A DNA stretch of 10,322 bases from an uncultured Oscillospiraceae bacterium (GTDB lineage: Bacteria; Bacillota; Clostridia; Oscillospirales; Acutalibacteraceae): positions 1 to 10,322 of the forward strand of contig CATWUX010000078.1 in the NCBI GenBank assembly GCA_958354085.1, written 5' to 3'. The notes under the pieces were generated by a model. It did no database searches. It was not told the origin of the DNA and worked only from the letters and a program-made list of their open reading frames with translations. Made by a program: the position numbers and the translations under genes. Shown here one piece after another: positions 1 through 6,919 of this stretch. Every line of letters starts with the position of its first letter. Position 1 is the stretch's first letter.

Positions 1-21
1 CTTCTTTACCTTTGTTTTCTT

Positions 22-53
22 ACCGGTGTAAGCTCCGCTTACACCGGTTTTTT
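22..53 (+). terminator. Rho-independent terminator of an upstream gene
   Basis: A perfect 11-bp stem (ACCGGTGTAAG at 22-32 with CTTACACCGGT at 38-48) has a 5-nt CTCCG loop and runs into six T residues (48-53). The T tract is only on the right, so it serves transcription on the plus strand. The gene it ends lies to the left, outside the window. Confidence 0.9.
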
Positions 54-143
54 GTGAACTCCTGTTTAATGGTAAAAGCGGACATAGCGGTTCGGAAATC
101 TTGACGCTTTGCCAAACAGGATGATTTTCTATATGTTTGTATG

Positions 144-172
144 TTGATTCTTTGCCCCCAAAACGGTATACT
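144..172 (+). promoter_or_regulatory. Sigma-A-type promoter of prfC
   Basis: TTGATT (144-149) and TATACT (167-172) are separated by exactly 17 bp, close to the vegetative consensus. Transcription would begin near 179, giving a leader of about 50 nt before the prfC start. A second TTGACG at 101-106 has no good -10 partner. No riboswitch-like fold is apparent in the leader. Confidence 0.75.
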
Positions 173-231
173 ATAACAAGATGCTCGCAAGAGCCGTTTG
201 ACTGTACTTTATGATGCCTGGAGGAACGGAT

Positions 232-1818
232 TTGTCAACGATTCAAAATGAGATCACCAAGCGCAGAACCTTTGCCATCATCTCGCACCCGGACGCCGGC
301 AAGACCACGCTGACGGAGAAGTTCTTGCTGTATGGCGGCGCCATTGCGACCGCCGGTATGGTCAAGGGCAAAAAATCCATGAAGCATGCCGTTTCCGACT
401 GGATGGAAATCGAAAAGCAGCGTGGTATTTCGGTTACTTCCTCGGTTTTACAGTTTAATTATGAGGGCTATTGCATCAATATATTGGACACGCCCGGTCA
501 CCAGGATTTTTCGGAGGACACCTATCGGACGTTGATGGCGGCGGACTCCGCCGTCATGGTGATCGACGCCTCCAAGGGCGTGGAGCAGCAGACGAAAAAG
601 CTGTTTAAGGTTTGTCTGCTGCGTGACATTCCGATCTTTACCTTTATCAATAAGATGGACCGTGAAGCGCGCAGCCCATATGACCTGATGGAGGAAATCG
701 AACAGGTGCTGGGTATCAAGACCTATCCGGTCAACTGGCCGATCGGTTCCGGAAAAAATTTCAAGGGCGTGTATGAACGCGAGAAAAAGCGCATCATGAC
801 GTTTACCGCCAATAACGGGCAGCACGAAGTGGAGTCGATCGAGGCGGATGTCAACGATCCGGCGTTGGCACAAATGCTGGGGGAAGAGTATTATCGCACC
901 TTGGCGGACGATGTGGAGCTACTGGACGGCGCGGGTGACGAATTTGATTTGGACATGGTGCGGCACGGTAAGCTGTCTCCGGTGTTTTTCGGTTCGGCAC
1001 TGACCAATTTCGGCGTGGAACCCTTTTTGGAGGATTTTCTGAAAATGACCAGTTCCCCGCTGCCGCGCAAGGCGGATTGCGGGATGGTCGATCCGTTTGA
1101 TCCGGATTTTTCCGCTTTCGTTTTTAAAATACAGGCCAACATGAACAAGGCGCACCGTGACCGGATCGCGTTTATGCGCATTTGTTCCGGAAAATTTGAA
1201 AAGGGCATGGAGGTTACGCACGTTCAGGGCGGCAGGAAGATCAAACTTTCACAGCCGCAGCAGATGATGGCGCAGGACCGCGAAATTATTGACGAAGCGT
1301 ACGCCGGCGATATCATCGGTGTATTTGACCCCGGCGTTTTTTCCATTGGCGATACGCTGTGCGCACCGGGTAAGAAAATTGTCTTTGAGGGGATCCCGAC
1401 GTTTGCTCCGGAGCATTTTAATCTGGTGCGGCAGACGGATACGATGAAACGCAAGCAGTTTATCAAGGGCATGTCCCAGATCGCGCAGGAAGGTGCTATC
1501 CAGATTTTTCAGGAGCTGGACGGCGGCATGGAAGAGGTCATTGTGGGCGTGGTCGGCACACTGCAATTTGAAGTGCTGGAATATCGGCTGAAAAACGAGT
1601 ACGGCGTGGATGTGCGCCGGGAAGGTTTGCCGTATCAGTTCATCCGTTGGATCGAAAACGAGGATCTGGATCCCAAAACGCTGAACCTCAGTTCGGACAC
1701 CAAACGGATTCAGGATCTGCGCGGTCGGCACCTGTTGCTGTTTACCAGCAGCTGGAACATCAACTGGGCATTGGAACACAACAAGGGACTGGAATTGTCC
1801 GAGTTCGGACGCGCTTGA
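232..1818 (+). CDS. prfC: Peptide chain release factor 3 (RF3)
   Basis: RF3 is the translational GTPase that removes RF1/RF2 from the ribosome after peptide release; it acts in the cytoplasm. The G domain is complete: P-loop SHPDAGKTT (residues 18-26), the switch I region EKQRGIS, DTPGH (86-90) and NKMD (140-143). The RF3-typical segments SDWMEIEKQRG, EDTYRTL, WPIGSGKNFKGVY and FVFKIQANM are all present, followed by the domain II/III region to the C-terminus. I chose TTG at 232 because GGAGG at 220-224 sits 7 nt upstream. That gives 528 residues, matching the usual RF3 length (about 529 in E. coli). The in-frame ATGs at 211 and 214 lie upstream of this ribosome site and have none of their own. 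The gene is a single-gene unit between its promoter and terminator. Identification as RF3 rather than EF-G or TetM is firm from the start of the G domain and the length. Confidence 0.97.
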   Translation: MSTIQNEITKRRTFAIISHPDAGKTTLTEKFLLYGGAIATAGMVKGKKSMKHAVSDWMEIEKQRGISVTSSVLQFNYEGYCINILDTPGHQDFSEDTYRTLMAADSAVMVIDASKGVEQQTKKLFKVCLLRDIPIFTFINKMDREARSPYDLMEEIEQVLGIKTYPVNWPIGSGKNFKGVYEREKKRIMTFTANNGQHEVESIEADVNDPALAQMLGEEYYRTLADDVELLDGAGDEFDLDMVRHGKLSPVFFGSALTNFGVEPFLEDFLKMTSSPLPRKADCGMVDPFDPDFSAFVFKIQANMNKAHRDRIAFMRICSGKFEKGMEVTHVQGGRKIKLSQPQQMMAQDREIIDEAYAGDIIGVFDPGVFSIGDTLCAPGKKIVFEGIPTFAPEHFNLVRQTDTMKRKQFIKGMSQIAQEGAIQIFQELDGGMEEVIVGVVGTLQFEVLEYRLKNEYGVDVRREGLPYQFIRWIENEDLDPKTLNLSSDTKRIQDLRGRHLLLFTSSWNINWALEHNKGLELSEFGRA

Positions 1819-1826
1819 TTTTTGCG

Positions 1827-1855
1827 GGCACCGCGTGTAAAACGCGGTGCCTTTT
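1827..1855 (+). terminator. Rho-independent terminator of prfC
   Basis: A 10-bp perfect stem (GGCACCGCGT 1827-1836 with ACGCGGTGCC 1842-1851) has a GTAAA loop and is followed by TTTT. It begins 8 nt after the prfC stop codon. Confidence 0.85.
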
Positions 1856-2037
1856 GCGTATAATACGATTCTTCCGTTAAAAATGGCCATTCCTTTTCCG
1901 TTTTACTGTGTTCGGGTTATAGGAAAGCGGAGCGTTTTCACCGGACGTTCACTTTTGCAACACGCATTCAACAGATTCCGGGAGTACACTAAATTAAATA
2001 TTGTATATTGATAAACAGGATGATTGGTGGGGGCACT
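1856..2037 (+). promoter_or_regulatory. Upstream region of the CotH gene, promoter not resolved
   Basis: This stretch lies between the prfC terminator and the CotH start. A perfect TATAAT (1859-1864) abuts the terminator but has only a poor -35 (TGTAAA, inside the hairpin loop). An AT-rich tract at about 1985-2013 contains several weak -10-like hexamers without matching -35 boxes. GGTGGGGG (2026-2033) is the ribosome-binding site of the next gene. A promoter must lie here because the terminator isolates the gene, but I cannot place it. Confidence 0.3.
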
Positions 2038-3717
2038 ATGAAAACCAAAGCAGTCGTTTGGTTGTTGGTGGTTGGTTTACTGTTTTCGCTCTGTGGCTGT
2101 TCCGATAAAAAATCTGCACAGGATATTTTAGGGGTACTGTGTGACAAGCAAAAGGTATACGGGACAGTTTTCGGTGACGGAAAGGTTGTGGATATCAACG
2201 TCGAGATTGCACAGGAGGATTGGCAGGATATATGTGAGAACCCTACGGCGGAAGCCTATCATCCTGCCACGATCACGGTCAATGGGACAACGCTGGAAAA
2301 TGTCGGGTTCCGCACCAAGGGCTTCAGTTCGCTCACAACGGTGGCGAAAAGCGACAGCAACCGCTATGGCTTTAAAGTAAAAACGGATGAATACGTGCAT
2401 GGGCAAACACTGAACGGGCTGGATATGTTCGTGCTCAACGGTCATTTTGCCGATCCGTCCTATATGCGGGAATATCTTACCTATGCGGCGATGGCGCATC
2501 TGGAGGGGATCACGCCGTTTGTGACGTACACGAATTTGTCCATTAACGGGGAGCTGTTCGGATTCTATTTGTGCGTCGAAGCCTATGATGACAGTTTCGT
2601 GCAGCGGCACGCAACGGCGGCGGACACTGTGCTGTATAAGGCGGAATCCGAAAATTGTACGCTGCTTCCCAGCGATGACGGAAGCGGCTTTACGATATCC
2701 TATGGCAAAGACGATGGCTGTACACATATTCAGCAGCTGATTTCTGTCTTGAATGCGACGACGGCCGACAACAAGGCGGAGCTGGAACGGCTTCTGGACG
2801 TGGACAGCGTTTTAAAAAGTTTGGCTGTCAACACGGTGATGGGAAATTATGACAGCTATTCCGGTTCAAAAGCCCACAATTATTACCTGTTGTATACAAA
2901 CGGGAAATTTTCTTATATTGGCTGGGATTACAACATGTCCATCGGCGGATTCAACGAGGACAACGGCGCCAGTGTGACGGTGGATGTGCGGTCGCCGGTG
3001 TATAATGTGGAGATATCCAAACGGCCGCTGATTGAAAAGCTGTTGGCGATTGATACGTATAAGGACACATATTTACAGTATGTTAACGCGCTGCTGACCT
3101 ATTTTGCAGATTTTGAAGGCATGGTTTCGACGATATCCGGATTGATCGATCCGTATGTGGAAAACGATCCGACGGCTTTTTATACGGTGGAGCAGTATAG
3201 AGAGAATTTGACCGCCAGCGGCAAGGATTTATCACAGATGACAGGAAATCAGCCTGGCGGACAGAGACCGAACATGCCGGAGGGCGGACAGATGCCGAGC
3301 ATGCCGGAAGGCGGACAGATGCCGAGTATGCCGGAGGGTGGGCAGATGCCGAGCATGCCGGAGGGTGGACAGATGCCGAATATGCCGGAAGGCGGACAGA
3401 AGCCGAATATGCCGGAGGGTGGACAGAAGCCGAATATGCCGGAGGGCGGGCAGATGCCGAGCATGCCGGAGGGCGGGCAAATGCCGAGTATGCCGGAAGG
3501 CGGACAGAAGCCGAATATGCCGGAGGGTGGACAGATGCCGAGTATGCCGGAGGGCGGGCAGATGCCGAGTATGCCGGAGGGTGGACAGATGCCGAATATG
3601 CCGGAGGGAATGGACAGACCGGGCGGTGACGGTATGATGAACCACGAGGCGGTGTCTATCGTAGACTATATGACGCAGCGGATTGCTTACATTCAAAAAC
3701 AGCTAGGGAACCTATGA
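2038..3717 (+). CDS. CotH kinase family lipoprotein with Met/Pro/Gly repeat tail
   Basis: This is a member of the CotH family, named for a Bacillus spore-coat protein; characterised members are atypical secreted protein kinases. The N-terminus is a lipoprotein signal: Lys at 2 and 4, a hydrophobic core (5-18) and a lipobox LCGC with Cys21. The CotH domain spans about residues 45-390. It shows FRTKGFSS (Arg92, Lys94), YGFKVK (Lys113), NGELFGFYLCVE, GNYDSYSG with Asp272, and GKFSYIGWDYN with Asp297; the last two are candidate catalytic or metal-binding positions by analogy. Residues 413-520 are twelve copies of MPEGGQ[M/K]P[S/N], then a 35-residue helical-looking tail. ATG 2038 is chosen because GGTGGGGG lies just upstream and it gives a clean signal peptide; an in-frame TTG at 2008 lacks both. 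The protein probably sits on the outer face of the membrane. Its substrate is unknown, and kinase activity is inferred from the family only. Nothing nearby ties it to sporulation. Confidence 0.88.
   Translation: MKTKAVVWLLVVGLLFSLCGCSDKKSAQDILGVLCDKQKVYGTVFGDGKVVDINVEIAQEDWQDICENPTAEAYHPATITVNGTTLENVGFRTKGFSSLTTVAKSDSNRYGFKVKTDEYVHGQTLNGLDMFVLNGHFADPSYMREYLTYAAMAHLEGITPFVTYTNLSINGELFGFYLCVEAYDDSFVQRHATAADTVLYKAESENCTLLPSDDGSGFTISYGKDDGCTHIQQLISVLNATTADNKAELERLLDVDSVLKSLAVNTVMGNYDSYSGSKAHNYYLLYTNGKFSYIGWDYNMSIGGFNEDNGASVTVDVRSPVYNVEISKRPLIEKLLAIDTYKDTYLQYVNALLTYFADFEGMVSTISGLIDPYVENDPTAFYTVEQYRENLTASGKDLSQMTGNQPGGQRPNMPEGGQMPSMPEGGQMPSMPEGGQMPSMPEGGQMPNMPEGGQKPNMPEGGQKPNMPEGGQMPSMPEGGQMPSMPEGGQKPNMPEGGQMPSMPEGGQMPSMPEGGQMPNMPEGMDRPGGDGMMNHEAVSIVDYMTQRIAYIQKQLGNL
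3274..3609 (+). repeat. 27-bp in-frame tandem repeat in the CotH gene
   Basis: Twelve full 27-bp units (3274-3597) plus a 12-bp partial unit (3598-3609) encode MPEGGQ[M/K]P[S/N]. A degenerate half unit (GGQRPN, 3256-3273) precedes them. Units 4 and 12 are identical, as are units 5 and 9; the rest differ mainly at third positions of Glu, Gly and Ser codons. Amino-acid changes are limited to Met/Lys and Ser/Asn. Because 27 is a multiple of three, other frames also stay open here, which produces false antisense reading frames. Confidence 0.97.
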
Positions 3718-3732
3718 ACTTGTCCCACGCTA

Positions 3733-3796
3733 AGGAATCCGCGGTTTCCTAAATAGACTATTTGGAACAGGGGGAGGCTATGCCGCCCCCTGTTCC
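3733..3796. repeat. Three abutting inverted repeats after the CotH gene
   Basis: Three dyads follow one another with no gap. The first, 3733-3750, is AGGAA-T-CCGCGG-T-TTCCT, symmetric except for one T/T mismatch. The second, 3751-3763, is AAATAG-A-CTATTT. The third, 3764-3796, has an 11-bp stem GGAACAGGGGG/CCCCCTGTTCC, an A/G mismatch, and an inner GGC/GCC closing a TAT loop. No T tract follows on either strand, so none is a canonical terminator, although the third hairpin could still end CotH transcription or stabilise the mRNA 3' end. The block lies upstream of the next gene's promoter. Confidence 0.6.
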
Positions 3797-3813
3797 ATGC
3801 GGTAAAAAGCGGA

Positions 3814-3842
3814 TTGTCTTTTATAAGGCGTTGTGCTATAAT
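3814..3842 (+). promoter_or_regulatory. Strong sigma-A-type promoter of the esterase/radical SAM/flavodoxin operon
   Basis: TTGTCT (3814-3819) and a perfect TATAAT (3837-3842) are 17 bp apart. Transcription would begin around 3849, about 27 nt before the ATG at 3876. The in-frame TTG at 3762 therefore lies upstream of the transcript and cannot be the start. Confidence 0.8.
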
Positions 3843-3875
3843 GCAGACAAATATGGGGTAAAGGATGGGAAAACG

Positions 3876-4622
3876 ATGTTAAAGGATTTTACGCAGGAGA
3901 ATTTCGATATTGTCATTCAGGCGGGGCAGTCGAACAGTGAAGGGACGGGATTCGGTGAAGCGTCCGCACCATTTGAGCCGCATCCGGACATTTGGTATCT
4001 GAATGCGGATATGACGATTTCACAGGCGCAGGAACGCGTCTGGCTCAACGGCATTGTCGGCAATTTTTCCCTTTCTTTCGCGCGTCGGTATGTGCAGGAG
4101 GGACGGCTGGCGGCGGGACGCAAGCTGCTGATCATCCGTGCCGCAGTCGGCGGTACCGGCTTTGCGGATCACCGCTGGGGCTTGCAGGACGATCTGTTTT
4201 TGCACATGATGGAGATGATCCGCACGGCGCTGGCGCTGAACCCGGCTAATCGGTTGATCGCGCTGCTGTGGCATCAAGGCGAGTGTGAAGCGTACTACAG
4301 TGTGCCGCAGGCCGTGCACGAGGCGAACCTGTCGGCTTTGGTGAACGCGGTGCGCGCAGAATTCGCTTGCCCGGCGCTGCCGTTCCTTGCCGGCGATTTT
4401 GTGCCGCTTTGGAAACAGCACAATCCCACGATCATCGGAGAGACAATCCAAGCCATGCGGCAGGTATGCGCGCAGATCGGGGCGGCGCGGTTTGTCGAAA
4501 GCGACGGGCTGGCGTCCAATCAAGAAAATATCGGCAACGAGGATGACATTCATTTTTGCCGTGAGGCATTGTACACGCTGGGTGAACGCTATTATGAGGC
4601 GTTTTGCGCCCTTGTGAAATAA
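3876..4622 (+). CDS. Sialate O-acetylesterase-like (SASA / CE6-type) SGNH hydrolase
   Basis: The 248-residue protein has the signature blocks of the carbohydrate-esterase family PF03629/SASA. AGQSNSEG (16-23) carries the predicted nucleophile Ser19. AAVGGTGF (89-96) is the glycine block, WHQGE (132-136) is another family block, and DDIHF near the C-terminus supplies the predicted Asp223/His226 pair. Known relatives remove acetyl groups from sialic acid or xylan. The actual substrate cannot be read here, and there are no sugar-utilisation genes beside it. There is no signal peptide or membrane segment, so it is probably cytoplasmic and acts on imported or intracellular compounds. ATG 3876 is chosen because GGATGG at 3863-3868 lies 7 nt upstream and the promoter at 3814-3842 excludes earlier starts. 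It is the first gene of an operon, with 17 nt before the next gene. Confidence 0.85.
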   Translation: MLKDFTQENFDIVIQAGQSNSEGTGFGEASAPFEPHPDIWYLNADMTISQAQERVWLNGIVGNFSLSFARRYVQEGRLAAGRKLLIIRAAVGGTGFADHRWGLQDDLFLHMMEMIRTALALNPANRLIALLWHQGECEAYYSVPQAVHEANLSALVNAVRAEFACPALPFLAGDFVPLWKQHNPTIIGETIQAMRQVCAQIGAARFVESDGLASNQENIGNEDDIHFCREALYTLGERYYEAFCALVK

Positions 4623-4639
4623 AAAGGCGGAGGGATACC

Positions 4640-6328
4640 ATGCGGGCGGTGCTGTGTGCGCTGAATTCCAAATACATACATTCCGCTTTGGCGCCGTGGT
4701 ATCTGGCTGCGGCGGCAAAGGCTTATGCCGGGGACGCTGTCACTGTCTCCGTCGTGGAGGGCACGATCAATCAGTCGGATGACGCTGTGCTGGAACGCTT
4801 GTTGGCACAGCCCGCGGACGTGATCGGGTTTTGCTGCTATATTTGGAATATCGCGATGGTGCGCCGACTGCTGCCGCGTGTGCGGCAGGCCGTTCCGGAA
4901 GCGGTGCTGGTGCTGGGCGGCCCCGAGGTCAGCTTTTGCGCACAGCAGGTGATGACGCAGCTGCCGGAGGTTGATTATGTGCAGGCTGGGGAGGGCGAGC
5001 GCCCGTTCGCCCAGCTGCTCATGTGCTTGGCGGCAGGCGAAGAGACCGGAGACGTGCCGGGGCTGTGCCGCCGCACCGCGCAGGGAATCGTATGCGCGCC
5101 GCCGTACAGCACGGCAGAGGAACCGCCTTCACCGTATACTCCCGCCTATTTTGAGGCGCTGCAGGGGCGCATCGCGTATCTGGAAACCTCGCGCGGCTGT
5201 CCGTTTTCGTGCGCTTTTTGCTTGTCCGGGCGGCAGGATAAGGTGCGCTTTTTCGATTTGGAACGCGCAAAAGCGGACATGGTGCGCTTGGCCAATTCCG
5301 GTACGCAGACGGTGAAATTGGTGGACCGCACCTTTAACTGCAACGCTGAGCGGGCGTATGCGCTGTGGGAATTTTTGATTGCGCAGGCCGGAAAAACGAT
5401 TCCCGCCGGCGTATGCTTCCATTTTGAGATTGCCGCGGATCTGCTGGACGAGCGCACGCTGGCTTTGCTGGCGACCGCGCCGGCGGGGCTGATCCAGCTG
5501 GAGGCCGGTCTGCAAAGCTTTCATGAGCCCACGCTGGAAGCGGTCAATCGCAAGACGAATCTCGACCGCCTGTGCGCAAATCTGCGCGCGTTGCTGAAGG
5601 CGGGGAATATCCATGTGCATATCGACCTGATTGCGGGGTTGCCGGAGGAAGATTTGGCGTGCTTCGGGCGGTCGTTTGACCGAGCCTATGCTTTGCAGCC
5701 GCATATGCTGCAGCTGGGTTTTCTCAAGCTCCTGCACGGTTCGCGTCTGCGGCAGGACGCAGACGCTTACGGGTATGTGTTTTCCAAAGAGCCGCCCTAT
5801 GCCTTTATACGCGGCAACTGGATGAATGAGCGCGAGGCGGCGACGCTGCACGAGGCGGAGGACGCGCTGGAACGATTGTATAACAGCGGGCGGTTCCGGG
5901 ATACGCTGGCGTATGTGCTGGCGGCGACCGGCTTGCGGCCGTTTGAGCTATTCTGCACGGTCGGCGCGTTCATGGCGCAGCGGGGCGTTGAACGGATTTC
6001 ACTGGAGGATTATACGGCGCTGGTGCAGACCTGCTTGCAGAGCCTGCCGGGCGTGGACGCCGCCGTGCTGCGTGACGTGATGGTGTGTGACAGCCTGTCC
6101 AGCCACAGCAACGGCCGGCTGCCGGCGTGTCTGTATAGAGAGGATGCACGGCTGAAACGACTGGCGCGGCAAGTCAAGGCGAATTCCGCCTATCCGCAAA
6201 AGGGCGTCAAACGCGGCGTGGCGATCCTGTACGCCGGCGGTGAACGGGCGGTGGCGGCGGAATATGTTTCGCCTGACCCGGTAACCGGCCGGTACGCGCT
6301 GAAAGAATGCAGCTTGGACGGACTTTGA
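4640..6328 (+). CDS. B12-binding-like / radical SAM protein with DUF4080-type C-terminus
   Basis: A 562-residue protein. Residues 1 to about 135 look like a Rossmann-type cobalamin-binding fold (ADVIGFCCYIWN, LVLGGPEVS, YVQAGEGERPF), as found in B12-dependent radical SAM enzymes. The DxHxxG motif of base-off B12 binding is not evident, so cobalamin binding is uncertain. The radical SAM core begins near 180, with the iron-sulfur motif CPFSCAFC (Cys187, Cys191, Cys194). It continues with VKLVDRTFNC, FHFEIAADLL, LEAGLQS and HIDLIAGLPEED, typical of the family. The last ~170 residues resemble DUF4080 (GVKRGVAILYAGG, ARQVKANSAYPQ). The reaction and substrate of this family are not known to me. ATG 4640 has GGAGGG (4629-4634) at good spacing; an in-frame TTG at 4604 would overlap the esterase gene. 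The flavodoxin immediately downstream could supply electrons to the cluster. Confidence 0.9.
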   Translation: MRAVLCALNSKYIHSALAPWYLAAAAKAYAGDAVTVSVVEGTINQSDDAVLERLLAQPADVIGFCCYIWNIAMVRRLLPRVRQAVPEAVLVLGGPEVSFCAQQVMTQLPEVDYVQAGEGERPFAQLLMCLAAGEETGDVPGLCRRTAQGIVCAPPYSTAEEPPSPYTPAYFEALQGRIAYLETSRGCPFSCAFCLSGRQDKVRFFDLERAKADMVRLANSGTQTVKLVDRTFNCNAERAYALWEFLIAQAGKTIPAGVCFHFEIAADLLDERTLALLATAPAGLIQLEAGLQSFHEPTLEAVNRKTNLDRLCANLRALLKAGNIHVHIDLIAGLPEEDLACFGRSFDRAYALQPHMLQLGFLKLLHGSRLRQDADAYGYVFSKEPPYAFIRGNWMNEREAATLHEAEDALERLYNSGRFRDTLAYVLAATGLRPFELFCTVGAFMAQRGVERISLEDYTALVQTCLQSLPGVDAAVLRDVMVCDSLSSHSNGRLPACLYREDARLKRLARQVKANSAYPQKGVKRGVAILYAGGERAVAAEYVSPDPVTGRYALKECSLDGL

Positions 6329-6351
6329 TACAAGAGAGAGGGAGCGAGAGA

Positions 6352-6858
6352 ATGGACGCGATAGTATATACCTCGAATTCCGGCTTTACGGCGGAGTACG
6401 CGCGCTTACTCGGCGAAAAGACAGGGCTGCCGGTGGTTTCGCTGGCGCAGTCCGGCGATCTGCTTGCGCCCGGCGCGCCGATTATTTATCTCGGCTGGCT
6501 GATGGCGGGAACGATCAAAGGCTATAAAAAGGCGGCAAAGCGCTATACGGTTCGCGCGGTGTGTGGTGTCGGCATGGGGGCGACCGGCTCGCAGACCGAC
6601 GATGTACGCAAAGCAAACCCGTTACCCGCAGAGTTGCCGGTGTTTGTACTGCAGGGAGGGTTTGCACTCGATCGGCTGCACGGACTGTACAAATTCATGA
6701 TGACCGCTATGGCGAAGGGGTTGGGGAAACGGCTGGCGGAAAAGCCGGACAAAACGCCCGAGGAGACCGATATGCTCGATCTGCTGCAAAACGGCGGCAG
6801 TCGGGTGAGCGAAGAAAACCTGACCGCCATATGGGATTGGTATCAACAGCAGGCATAA
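6352..6858 (+). CDS. Small flavodoxin-domain protein
   Basis: The 168-residue protein begins with a beta strand and loop typical of FMN phosphate binding, IVYTSNSGFTAEYARLL, equivalent to the (S/T)xTGxT loop of flavodoxins (Ser8-Thr13). A second strand (PIIYLGWLMAGTIKGY) and a third (VRAVCGVGMGATG) fit the flavodoxin fold. The overall form resembles the Flavodoxin_5/HemG-like group (menaquinone-dependent protoporphyrinogen dehydrogenase family). There are no heme genes nearby, so I do not assign HemG. The 23-nt gap after the radical SAM gene and the lack of a promoter or terminator between them imply co-transcription. ATG 6352 is preceded by a purine-rich GAGAGGGAG ribosome site; the in-frame start at 6307 would sit inside the upstream gene. 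The likely role is electron transfer, possibly to the radical SAM enzyme; this is inference. Confidence 0.75.
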   Translation: MDAIVYTSNSGFTAEYARLLGEKTGLPVVSLAQSGDLLAPGAPIIYLGWLMAGTIKGYKKAAKRYTVRAVCGVGMGATGSQTDDVRKANPLPAELPVFVLQGGFALDRLHGLYKFMMTAMAKGLGKRLAEKPDKTPEETDMLDLLQNGGSRVSEENLTAIWDWYQQQA

Positions 6859-6871
6859 GAAAAGCGGATTG

Positions 6872-6916
6872 AAAAGACCGGCCGGAGGAGCTGTAAGCTC
6901 CTCCGGCCGGTCTTTT
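6872..6916. terminator. Bidirectional terminator between convergent genes
   Basis: A perfect 21-bp stem (6872-6892 with 6896-6916) closes a 3-nt GTA loop. The GC-rich core GACCGGCCGGAGGAG is flanked by AAAA on the left and TTTT on the right, so either strand yields a hairpin followed by U residues. It lies 13 nt after the flavodoxin stop and 3 nt after the stop of the minus-strand regulator gene, serving both. Confidence 0.92.
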
Positions 6917-6919
6917 CTG

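Noticed and set aside
3274..3609. CRISPR-like regular spacing
   Set aside because: The units are directly joined 27-bp coding repeats with no unique spacers, inside a well-supported gene.
3232..3696. Long antisense reading frame with His/Arg/Leu repeats, and two further repeat-derived frames on both strands
   Set aside because: The 27-bp repeat is a multiple of three, so any frame without a stop in one unit stays open throughout. The lipoprotein frame has a signal peptide and family domain; the others have no ribosome site or sensible composition.
3806..3816. An 11-mer AAAGCGGATTG occurs here and again at 6861-6871, with a similar AAAAGCGGA near 74
   Set aside because: The matches are short, in unrelated contexts (before a -35 box, before a terminator) and have no symmetry; chance is a sufficient explanation in 10 kb.
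3762..3875. N-terminal extension of the esterase from TTG 3762
   Set aside because: It would run through the GC-rich hairpin and the promoter at 3814-3842, has no ribosome site, and adds sequence not found in the esterase family.
4020..5851. Minus-strand open frames opposite the esterase and radical SAM genes
   Set aside because: The plus-strand genes carry clear catalytic motifs over the same bases; the antisense frames are low-complexity Arg/Pro/Gln-rich shadows.
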